From assembly GCA_947628195.1 (NCBI GenBank), contig CANQZB010000054.1:1-6761 (forward strand): 6,761 nucleotides of DNA, in the 5' to 3' direction. Under the pieces are notes generated by a model. That model saw only the letters and a list, made by a program, of their open reading frames with translations. It ran no database searches and was not told the origin of the DNA. Source of the stretch: an uncultured Clostridia bacterium. Lineage in GTDB: Bacteria > Bacillota > Clostridia > Christensenellales > UBA1242. Shown in pieces: positions 1 to 5,091 of the stretch. Position 1 is the first letter of the stretch. Each line of letters opens with the position of its first letter. A program made the position numbers and the translations under genes.

Positions 1-557
1 CCAAAAATTGCAGCAAATTCGCGCGCAATGCCATAATGCCCCCACAAATCTGGGCGGTTGGTTAGCGATTTGTTATCTATTTCAATAAGCACATCTTCAA
101 CGGGCAGTAACTCTTGAATATCTGTGCCGATAGGGGTGTTTTCGTCCAACTCAACAATGCCGGAAGTGTCCGCTTCAATGCCAAGTTCGTTTCCGCCACA
201 GCACATGCCGTTACTTTCTATGCCAACCATTTTTACTGGCTTAATTTTCATGTCCTTAACCTGACCGCCAACACGACAGAAAAAGGTTTTTAACCCAACG
301 CGCACATTTGGTGCACCGCACACAACTTGCACGGGCGCGCCACTGCCGTCATTAACTGTTAAAATGTGCAGATGATTGCTTTGCGGGTGATTTTCCACAC
401 TCAAAATTTGGGCAACCACAATGTTTTTAAGGTTGTCGCCCACATGAGTTACTGTTTCAATTTCGGCGGTGGAAAGCCCAAAGCGTTTGGTTAACTCGTC
501 CACCTCAATGCCGGATAAATCTACAAATTCTTTAATCCAATTTAATGATATAATCAT
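1..557 (-). CDS. pheT: Phenylalanyl-tRNA synthetase beta subunit, N-terminal part (runs off the left edge)
   Basis: This is the beta subunit of the heterotetrameric phenylalanyl-tRNA synthetase, which charges tRNA-Phe in the cytoplasm. 185 codons are visible of a family length of about 800, and the gene continues beyond base 1. The protein begins MIISLNWIKEFVDLSGIEVD, the usual PheT N-terminus. An EMAP-II-like OB-fold tRNA-binding domain follows at about residues 40-150, with ENHPQSNHLHIL, VVCGAPNVRVG and the GIESNGM...NELGI signature. The segment NRPDLWGHYGIAREFAAIFG leads into the B3/B4 editing region at the cut edge. The ATG at 557 is chosen because AGGAG lies 6 nt upstream. That ribosome binding site overlaps the TAG stop of pheS, so the two subunits are probably translationally coupled. 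Expression is expected to follow the T-box leader upstream of pheS. I see no frameshift or missing motif in the visible part. Confidence 0.97.
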   Translation of the reverse strand, partial: MIISLNWIKEFVDLSGIEVDELTKRFGLSTAEIETVTHVGDNLKNIVVAQILSVENHPQSNHLHILTVNDGSGAPVQVVCGAPNVRVGLKTFFCRVGGQVKDMKIKPVKMVGIESNGMCCGGNELGIEADTSGIVELDENTPIGTDIQELLPVEDVLIEIDNKSLTNRPDLWGHYGIAREFAAIF

Positions 558-565
558 AATTTCTC

Positions 566-1594
566 CTACTTAATTTTAAACTGCTTTAATAATTTTAAGT
601 TTCCGCTATTTAGTTCGCGGATGTCGTTTAGGTTGGTGGATAGCATTGTCATGCGGTCCAACCCCAAGCCGAACGCGCAACCGCTGTAAACTTCTGGGTC
701 TATTCCGCCGTTGCGTAGCACTTGTGGGTGAATCATTCCGCACGGGCAGAGTTCAATCCAACCGCCATTTTTGCAGGTTGGGCAGCCTTTTCCGTCACAG
801 AATGGGCATCTAACATCCATTTCAAAGCTAGGCTCGGTAAATGGGAAGAAGCCTGGGCGCAAGCGCACTTCAACCGGCTTGTTAAAGATTTTAGATAGCA
901 TTTCCTTCATAAAATATATAAGGTTGCCAACCGAAACATCCTTATCCACAATAACGCCTTCAAGTTGGAAGAAGGTGTTTTCGTGGCTCGCGTCAACGTC
1001 CTCATTTCTAAAACATCTGCCCGGGAATATGGCGCGGATTGGCGGAGTGTATTTCTTTAAAATGCGGTTTTGTGCTGCAGATGTGTGCGTTTTTAAAACT
1101 TCGCCGTTATCCAGCCAGAAAGTGTCCTGCATATCGCGTGCGGGGTGGTTTTCTGGAACGTTTACGGCGGTGAAATTGTTGTATTCGGTTTCCACCTCGT
1201 TGCCGTCCTCAACCACAAAGCCCATGGATGTAAACACCTCTTCAATTTCGCGCTGAATTATTGTGCGTGGGTGCAAACTGCCCGTGCATTTTTCTGTGGG
1301 TAGGGTAATATCTATGCGTTCGGCAGAATTGATTTCTTTGTTCAATTCCTCCTCACTCATTTTGCGCTCGTTATCCGTTATAAGGGCCTCAATTTCTTGC
1401 TTGGCGTTGTTTAAAATTTGCCCAATCTTGCCTTTTTCTTCAGCAGGGACATCGCGCATAAGCTTAAACAACTCGGTAAATTTGCCCGACTTGCCAAACA
1501 TTTCCACACGCAGTGCCTGCCATTCTTTTAAATCCTTAATTTCTTTAATTTTACCTAAAATGTATTGTTTAATTTCATTAATTTTGTTTTGCAT
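566..1594 (-). CDS. pheS: Phenylalanyl-tRNA synthetase alpha subunit
   Basis: This is the catalytic class II subunit of phenylalanyl-tRNA synthetase; it forms Phe-AMP and transfers Phe to tRNA-Phe together with PheT. It has 342 residues, a normal full length. Residues 1-90 are the N-terminal helical arm that contacts tRNA. Motif 1 lies around 107-155 (LHPRTIIQREIEEV). Residues 168-174 (KTHTSAA) belong to the active site. Motif 2 is at 190-213 (FPGRCFRNEDVDASHENTFF, then QLEG), and motif 3 is at 308-314 (FGLGLDR). A Cys4 knuckle (C263-x2-C266-x4-C271-x2-C274) sits before GWIEL, as in Bacillus and clostridial PheS, with two further cysteines at 283 and 285. The ATG at 1594 is preceded by AAAGGAG 6-7 nt upstream. 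It is the first gene of the pheS-pheT operon, 8 nt from pheT, and lies directly downstream of a T-box terminator. Confidence 0.98.
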   Translation of the reverse strand: MQNKINEIKQYILGKIKEIKDLKEWQALRVEMFGKSGKFTELFKLMRDVPAEEKGKIGQILNNAKQEIEALITDNERKMSEEELNKEINSAERIDITLPTEKCTGSLHPRTIIQREIEEVFTSMGFVVEDGNEVETEYNNFTAVNVPENHPARDMQDTFWLDNGEVLKTHTSAAQNRILKKYTPPIRAIFPGRCFRNEDVDASHENTFFQLEGVIVDKDVSVGNLIYFMKEMLSKIFNKPVEVRLRPGFFPFTEPSFEMDVRCPFCDGKGCPTCKNGGWIELCPCGMIHPQVLRNGGIDPEVYSGCAFGLGLDRMTMLSTNLNDIRELNSGNLKLLKQFKIK

Positions 1595-1610
1595 AATTTC
1601 TCCTTTAAAT

Positions 1611-1647
1611 AAAAAAATTCGCCCTAAGTAAAATTACTTATAGGGCG
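1611..1647 (-). terminator. Intrinsic terminator of the pheST T-box leader
   Basis: On the minus strand CGCCCTA (1647-1641) pairs with TAGGGCG (1626-1620). After a 2-nt bulge, AGTA pairs with TACT around a 4-nt loop. A run of seven U follows (1617-1611), just before the pheS ribosome binding site. The 5' arm is the same segment that completes the antiterminator, so the two structures are mutually exclusive. Confidence 0.92.
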
Positions 1648-1670
1648 ATTGGTTTTCGCTGTACCACCTA
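1641..1670 (-). promoter_or_regulatory. T-box antiterminator
   Basis: The conserved T-box sequence AGGTGGTACAGCG folds as in the known antiterminator. TAGG (1670-1667) pairs with CCTA (1644-1641), TGGTACA forms the 7-nt bulge that reads the tRNA acceptor end, and GCG (1659-1657) pairs with CGC (1647-1645). It differs from the common GGGTGGNACCGCG form by AGG in place of GGG and ACA in place of ACC, and the pairings still hold. Confidence 0.9.
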
Positions 1671-1685
1671 AATTCGCTTCTTTAT

Positions 1686-1831
1686 GAGATTGCCACTCGT
1701 CGCAACACTCACCTTTGCTAGTTTGCAAGATATTGCAAACACTAGCCTAGGTTCGGCTGCTCCTCTTCCCCTTCAAAACAATTAAATTGTTTTGTGGGGA
1801 CCCCAATGGGGTGAAAACCCCTCGCAATGAC
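1686..1831. repeat. Composite repeat with GAGATTGCCAC / TCGCAATGAC ends, long copy
   Basis: On the plus strand the element begins GAGATTGCCAC (1686-1696) and ends TCGCAATGAC (1822-1831). A second element 60 nt away (1891-1934) has identical ends in the same orientation. The ATTGC and GCAAT near the two ends can pair. From memory, very similar sequences (GTCATTGCGAG...GTGGCAATCTC on the other strand) occur as dispersed intergenic repeats in many bacterial genomes. Here the 125-nt interior contains hairpin module B (1698-1804) and a GGGGT/ACCCC hairpin (1808-1821). It lies inside the T-box leader. Confidence 0.7.
1698..1804. repeat. Leader hairpin module, copy B
   Basis: This ~107-nt segment matches 1937-2046 in the same orientation. 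On the plus strand both begin CGTCGCAACACTCAC and later share CTTCAAAACAA...TTGTTTTGTGGGG. Copy B contains a long hairpin at 1717-1746 (GCTA/TAGC plus GTTTGCAA/TTGCAAAC with loop GATA). A second hairpin at 1774-1794 pairs CAAAACAATT with AATTGTTTTG around a single A and is flanked by CCCC and GGGG. Whether it acts as leader RNA or is only inserted DNA is unknown. Confidence 0.75.
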
Positions 1832-1890
1832 AAATAAGCCTCTTTGTCATTTTTACAGTTTTGTCTGGCTACCCTTAATCAACTAAGGTT

Positions 1891-1934
1891 GAGATTGCCA
1901 CAGAATTTTGATGGTCAAAACTCTTCGCAATGAC
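1891..1934. repeat. GAGATTGCCAC / TCGCAATGAC repeat, short hairpin copy
   Basis: This 44-nt element has the same 11-nt left end and 10-nt right end as 1686-1831, but only 23 nt between them. The interior is a near-perfect hairpin. AGAATTTTGA (1902-1911) and TCAAAACTCT (1915-1924) are inverted repeats with one G-U type position around a 3-nt loop. The ends add an ATTGC/GCAAT pairing. It looks like a small palindromic repeat of the MITE or REP kind. It directly abuts module A. Confidence 0.7.
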
Positions 1935-1936
1935 GT

Positions 1937-2046
1937 CGTCGCAACACTCACTTTTGCTAGTTTGTTTCGCCATGCTACACAAACGTAAGCTTAAGTTTGG
2001 TTGCTCCTATTCCCTTCAAAACAAATGAATTGTTTTGTGGGGTCCC
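1937..2046. repeat. Leader hairpin module, copy A
   Basis: This is the partner of 1698-1804. The sequence ends are well conserved and the middle has diverged. The hairpin stems are kept. GTTTGT (1960-1965) pairs with ACAAAC (1979-1984) with a longer, different loop, and CAAAACAA (2017-2024) pairs with TTGTTTTG (2030-2037). The right end (GTGGGGTCCC) lies about 20 nt from the base of T-box Stem I, so module A starts almost directly after Stem I in the transcript. Confidence 0.75.
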
Positions 2047-2188
2047 TAAGTTGTTTTCCGGGTGCAACTCGGATGCTGAAATTCGCTTGTCCGCTGAACA
2101 TAAGTGCCTTACAGCCACGAGCACTTTTCTCTATCTGAAACGAACAAACTACTGCACACATCGTCATAGTTTTTATTTAGATAATTAT

Positions 2189-2217
2189 ATATTACCCTAA
2201 AAAAAGAATAAAGTCAA
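2189..2217 (-). promoter_or_regulatory. Sigma-A promoter of the pheST T-box transcript
   Basis: On the minus strand the -35 is TTGACT (2217-2212), followed by a 17-nt spacer and the -10 TAATAT (2194-2189). An overlapping TATAAT lies 5 nt further on. Transcription should start near 2182, about 11 nt before the base of Stem I, which fits a T-box transcript. Confidence 0.8.
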
Positions 2218-2263
2218 CAAGTTTTTTAAAATTAACAAAAATTGGGGCGAATTTGTGGCAAAT

Positions 2264-2289
2264 AAAAAAACCGCCGGTTAGGGTGGTTT
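2264..2289 (-). terminator. Intrinsic terminator after the 309-aa / 95-aa gene pair
   Basis: On the minus strand AAACC-A-CC pairs with GG-C-GGTTT (one A/C mismatch) around a 6-nt loop, followed by seven U (2270-2264). The upper stem overlaps the TAA stop of the 95-aa gene. Read on the plus strand, the mismatch becomes a G-U pair and a T run also follows (2291-2297), so it could work in both directions. It separates this unit from the pheST promoter about 45 nt downstream. Confidence 0.82.
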
Positions 2290-2575
2290 ATTTTTTTGTT
2301 TTTGCAATTCTAATTTTGGAAGTTCTTGCCGTTTCGGTTTTAGCGGTTGTTTTAGAAGCCGTTTTGGTTGTTGTTTTGGATGCCGTTTTAGAAGTTACTG
2401 CAGGTTTTTTGTTGGTTAGTGCATTTAGTTCACTTTCTGTAAGCAAATCTGCCAACAAACTTTCCTTAGTGGTGTAATCCCCAAACTGCGCTTCATATTC
2501 CTCAAAAAGAGCAAACAATTTGTTAATTGCTTTTTTTAATTTTTCACGAATTTCTTTTTCTTGTTCTTTTTCCAT
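2288..2575 (-). CDS. Small protein of unknown function with acidic helical N-terminus and Lys/Thr/Ala-rich tail
   Basis: I do not recognise a family. The 95 residues fall into two parts. Residues 1-55 are charged and mostly helical in character (EKEQEKEIREKLKKAINKLF, then FEEYEAQFGDY and a Leu-rich segment). Residues 56-95 are a low-complexity basic tail built from imperfect SKTxxKT units, with no acidic residue except E81. Such tails resemble those of histone H1-like and other nucleic-acid-binding proteins, but function is not established here. The ATG at 2575 has AAGGA 6 nt upstream. This ribosome binding site overlaps the TAA stop of the 309-aa gene, leaving a 9-nt gap, so the pair is probably co-transcribed and translationally coupled. 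An intrinsic terminator overlaps its stop codon. The good ribosome binding site and operon position support a real gene. Confidence 0.82.
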   Translation of the reverse strand: MEKEQEKEIREKLKKAINKLFALFEEYEAQFGDYTTKESLLADLLTESELNALTNKKPAVTSKTASKTTTKTASKTTAKTETARTSKIRIAKTKK

Positions 2576-2584
2576 TTATAATCC

Positions 2585-3514
2585 TTAATAATTATTAGTT
2601 GAAACTTGTTCAACAATTTTTTCTAAATAAGCCTTCCAATCGTTTGTAATATCTTCAATTTTGTTAACGGATTGTTTGGTTATGTTTTCGGTTTGCTCTT
2701 TGCCAACCGACCTTTGCGCATCTTTAAACTTGTGGTTTAATTCGTTTAACAATTTTTTAAATTTTTCGGGGTTATCCAGCCTAACAAGAGTGTCTATTTG
2801 CGCGTAATTGATTTCAATTTGGGCCTTTCTTTTAAGTTCGTTTAAAACAGCCTTTCTAAAAACAGGGTCTTTATAATACTCGCCCTTTAATTCAGATAAA
2901 TTTTTTGAGCCTTTATAGAATTGATAAAAATCCATGCCCGAACGGGTTGGAGCAGTGGAAGGCGTGCTTGAATTGTTTAAAGGCCTGCCAAGCATATCAA
3001 TATAGCCCAATTTATTGTTAGAAGAATCGGTTATAACATAAAAACCATCAACTTCGGCAAGCGACAATTTGCCTTTTCCACTTACAACTCTGCCATAAGG
3101 GTCAGCAAATTGAAAAGTGGAAGTTTCATTAATATAATGCGAGTTGGCAACGCCAAGTTTAAAGTTGGAATTGCGTGAAGTTAACAGTTGTTGGCCGTCC
3201 TTAAACAGGGCGCTATCGTATTTTAAAGTTTTGTAAGCGCCAGTTTTTTCAGCATGACCTTCACCAACATGGCAAACCACACTGCCATCGTCTAAAATCT
3301 GTTGAATATTTTTATAATCAGCATTTGAAATTTGCCTTTTGCCAGTATTATCATAAATAACCCAACTGTTAGTTTCAACTGTGAAAACTGCAAACATTTT
3401 TTCGCTAGGAGAGGCCAACACTTGAGAAGCAAACGGAATTTGGAATTGGTTGTTTCCTATTTTAATGTATCTTGTATAAAAACTTTTGCCATAAGAATCT
3501 TTAATTAAGTTCAT
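2585..3514 (-). CDS. Hypothetical protein with WG-like beta repeats and a helical C-terminal half
   Basis: The function is not recognised. The protein has 309 residues with no signal peptide or membrane segment, so it is probably cytoplasmic. Residues 1-180 are rich in beta-strand-like segments with turns such as SWVIYDNTGKRQI (50-62) and NKLGYIDMLGRPL (167-179). These recall the xxGxIDxxGxxL pattern of WG or beta-propeller repeats, though divergent and few. A Ser/Thr/Pro linker (182-192) follows. Residues 195-305 are charged and helical, likely a coiled coil (for example NPEKFKKLLNELNHKFKDAQ). The ATG at 3514 is supported by AAGGAG 5 nt upstream and by a strong promoter about 20 nt further up. 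It is the first gene of a two-gene unit with the 95-aa gene. A regulatory or scaffold role is possible but unproven. Confidence 0.85.
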   Translation of the reverse strand: MNLIKDSYGKSFYTRYIKIGNNQFQIPFASQVLASPSEKMFAVFTVETNSWVIYDNTGKRQISNADYKNIQQILDDGSVVCHVGEGHAEKTGAYKTLKYDSALFKDGQQLLTSRNSNFKLGVANSHYINETSTFQFADPYGRVVSGKGKLSLAEVDGFYVITDSSNNKLGYIDMLGRPLNNSSTPSTAPTRSGMDFYQFYKGSKNLSELKGEYYKDPVFRKAVLNELKRKAQIEINYAQIDTLVRLDNPEKFKKLLNELNHKFKDAQRSVGKEQTENITKQSVNKIEDITNDWKAYLEKIVEQVSTNNY

Positions 3515-3531
3515 AATAACTCCTTAACAAT

Positions 3532-3560
3532 AAAATACAACTTTTTCGGCAGATTGTCAA
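3532..3560 (-). promoter_or_regulatory. Sigma-A promoter of the 309-aa / 95-aa unit
   Basis: On the minus strand a perfect -35 TTGACA (3560-3555) is followed by a 17-nt spacer and the -10 TATTTT (3537-3532). The predicted start site near 3525 falls at the edge of AAGGAG (3525-3520), so the 5' UTR would be only about 10 nt. The promoter lies between the rmuC terminator and this unit, which makes the unit independent of rmuC. Confidence 0.8.
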
Positions 3561-3586
3561 GCATTGACTAACATTTTTTAAATTTA

Positions 3587-3615
3587 AATAAAAAAACACC
3601 TTTTGTTAGGTGTTT
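3587..3615 (-). terminator. Intrinsic terminator of rmuC
   Basis: On the minus strand AAACACCT (3615-3608) pairs perfectly with AGGTGTTT (3601-3594) around a 6-nt loop and is followed by a U-rich run. The upper arm starts inside the rmuC TAA stop codon, the same compact arrangement as the terminator at 2264-2289. Confidence 0.88.
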
Positions 3616-4909
3616 AATTTTGGTTTTCGCCATCTTTAGGGTTTTCGCCCGTTTTGTTAGTGCCAATTTCAATATCGTCTTCCATGCCGATAAGGTCGCT
3701 AACATTATCCAATTTTTTAGCAATTTTTTGGCTGGATTTTGTGGCTTGTTCAAGGTTGGAAGATGCGTCTATAAGTTTGCCCTGAGATTTTTCCAACAGG
3801 CCAACAAATTTGCCAAATTCCACCTTTAAAGTGGATAAGAACTGCCAAATTTCACTGCTTCGTTTTTGAATGTATAAGGTTTTAAAGCCTAATTGCAGGC
3901 TGTTTAGCAGGGCAGTTAGCGTGGTTGGCCCGCACACAATAACTTTGTATTGAGTGTTAAGTTCGTCAAACAATTCCACATTTCTAACAACTTCGGCATA
4001 CAAGCCCTCTATTGGCAAAAACATAATTGCAAAATCGGTGGTGTCTGGCACGGAAATGTATTTTTCACGAATGCTTTTTGCCTCTTCCTTAATGCGCCTA
4101 AACAGTTGTTTTTGGCATTTTTCTATTAGTTCTTTATTTAATGTGTCGCTCGCTTCAACAAGTTTGTTGTAATCTTCAAGCGGAAATTTGCTATCTATTG
4201 GCAGATAAACATCGTGACCATCTTTACCCGGCATGCACACAACAAAATCCACACGCTCTTTACTATTTGGCTTAACTTGAACTTGCGCTTGATATTGATT
4301 CGGCGCAAGCGTTTGTTCAAGCAGTGTGGAAAGCATAACTTCGCCCCAGCCACCGCGAATTTTAACATTGGAAAGCACTTTTTTAAGGTCGCCAACTCCG
4401 GTGGCAAGCGAGCGCATTTCGCCCAGACCCAAGTTTACACTTTCCAAACTTTGCTGAATTTTGCTAAAACTTTCATTCAAGCGTTGGGAAAGTGAAGTGT
4501 TCAACTTTTCATCCACCGTTTCACGCATTTTTTCCAGGCTTTTTTCGTTTTCTTCACGCATGGTGGTTAGGGTTTGATTAACTTGCATTGTTAATTTTTC
4601 AATTTTATCTTCGTTTCTAAAAGTTAATTCGTTAACGCGCTTGGAAATGGCTTCAAACTCCTGCTTTTGAAGCACATTTAAATTGTTTATGTTGTTTTGC
4701 GTGGCAATTTCGCTATTTTTTATTGCCTGCATAAGAAGGTTGTTTAAAAGTTGATTTTGCTCACGCATATTGTCTGCAATGGCCTTTAATTTTTCTTCTT
4801 CCACGTCCGAGTTTAATGAGGAGGACTTCTTTTTATACACAACAACAAAAACTGCGGTTGTAACCGCCCAAACAACGCCAAACACTACACTTAAAATTAT
4901 AATTTCCAT
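3614..4909 (-). CDS. rmuC: RmuC family protein (DNA recombination-limiting, predicted nuclease fold)
   Basis: RmuC proteins limit recombination at inverted repeats in E. coli; the C-terminal domain is related to PD-(D/E)XK nucleases, but a biochemical activity is not well established. The 431 residues are a usual length. Residues 2-25 form one N-terminal membrane helix followed by KKK, so the protein is probably anchored facing the cytoplasm. Residues 35-160 are a long coiled coil. The RmuC core spans about 165-385, with IRGGWGE (184-190), ERVDFVV (218-224), LPIDSKFPLEDY (236-247), TDFAIMFLPIEGLYAEV (291-307) and CGPTTLTALLNSLQLGF (326-342). The tail after 400 is acidic and polar. The ATG at 4909 has AAGGA 6 nt upstream. 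It is a single-gene unit with its own promoter and terminator, divergent from the lipid-kinase homologue. Confidence 0.96.
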   Translation of the reverse strand: MEIIILSVVFGVVWAVTTAVFVVVYKKKSSSLNSDVEEEKLKAIADNMREQNQLLNNLLMQAIKNSEIATQNNINNLNVLQKQEFEAISKRVNELTFRNEDKIEKLTMQVNQTLTTMREENEKSLEKMRETVDEKLNTSLSQRLNESFSKIQQSLESVNLGLGEMRSLATGVGDLKKVLSNVKIRGGWGEVMLSTLLEQTLAPNQYQAQVQVKPNSKERVDFVVCMPGKDGHDVYLPIDSKFPLEDYNKLVEASDTLNKELIEKCQKQLFRRIKEEAKSIREKYISVPDTTDFAIMFLPIEGLYAEVVRNVELFDELNTQYKVIVCGPTTLTALLNSLQLGFKTLYIQKRSSEIWQFLSTLKVEFGKFVGLLEKSQGKLIDASSNLEQATKSSQKIAKKLDNVSDLIGMEDDIEIGTNKTGENPKDGENQN

Positions 4910-4953
4910 AAAAAATCCTTAAAATTTTGCAAAAAAATTTAAAATTTAATGCT

Positions 4954-4982
4954 ATTTTACAAAAATTTTATAAAATTGTCAA
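4954..4982 (-). promoter_or_regulatory. Sigma-A promoter of rmuC
   Basis: On the minus strand the -35 TTGACA (4982-4977), a 17-nt spacer and the -10 TAAAAT (4959-4954) make a near-consensus promoter. The predicted start site near 4947 leaves a ~37-nt AT-rich leader before the ATG at 4909. It is divergent from the promoter at 5058-5085, with an AT-rich spacer of about 75 nt in which I see no operator-like palindrome. Confidence 0.82.
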
Positions 4983-5057
4983 TTAAAAATGCGTTTTATG
5001 GCAAAACATGGCGCAGAATAATTTAAAATAAATAAAACAATAAATAACTAAAAAACT

Positions 5058-5085
5058 TTGCGTTTTGAAAAAAATTGGGTATAAT
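5058..5085 (+). promoter_or_regulatory. Promoter of the lipid-kinase homologue, predicted to give a leaderless mRNA
   Basis: A perfect -10 TATAAT (5080-5085) lies exactly 6 nt before the ATG at 5092. A weak -35, TTGCGT (5058-5063), sits 16 nt upstream of it. The start site would fall at or next to the A of the ATG, leaving no 5' UTR. No Shine-Dalgarno sequence is present. Confidence 0.7.
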
Positions 5086-5091
5086 ATAAAT

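Larger units (their letters stand above)
1611..2182 (-). promoter_or_regulatory. T-box leader of pheST with UUC (phenylalanine) specifier, unusually long
   Basis: T-box leaders bind a tRNA through a specifier codon and switch an intrinsic terminator off when that tRNA is uncharged. On the minus strand Stem I spans about 2171-2066. Its base pairs AACT (2171-2168) with AGTT (2069-2066) and is followed by a GA/kink-turn motif and a GATG/CATC helix. TTCGTTT pairs with AAGCGAA above the specifier loop. The sequence GCGAATTTCAGC puts UUC at 2080-2078 followed by A, as expected for a Phe specifier. A distal hairpin (AAGTGC/GCACTT, 2126-2102) caps the stem. The T-box sequence AGGTGGTACAGCG is at 1669-1657. 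Its TAGG and GCG pair with CGCCCTA at 1647-1641 to make the antiterminator, which excludes the terminator. The total from the predicted start site to the ATG is about 590 nt. The extra length lies between Stem I and the T-box sequence and is occupied by repeats. I could not identify Stem II or Stem III. Confidence 0.93.

Noticed and set aside
771..1631. Two plus-strand ORFs opposite pheS (161 and 122 codons)
   Set aside because: They are antisense shadows of the well-conserved pheS gene and its start region, and they match no recognisable family.
1686..2046. CRISPR-like array
   Set aside because: There are only two copies of each repeat, with unequal spacing, large internal hairpins and no spacer-repeat alternation.
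1997..2200. A 67-codon plus-strand ORF across the leader
   Set aside because: It is antisense to T-box Stem I and the pheST promoter, has no ribosome binding site or recognisable protein features, and the structured-RNA explanation accounts for the sequence.
2253..2477. Plus-strand ORF encoding a hydrophobic Val/Leu-rich peptide, as a possible small membrane protein
   Set aside because: It is the reverse complement of the Lys/Thr/Ala repeat tail of the 95-aa gene, which gives a Val/Leu-rich translation as an artefact, and it runs through the terminator.
5065..5091. TTG start 27 nt upstream of the lipid-kinase ATG, giving a 298-aa protein
   Set aside because: The added residues come from sequence that contains the -10 TATAAT, there is no ribosome binding site before the TTG, and family N-termini begin at the MLNIIASP segment.
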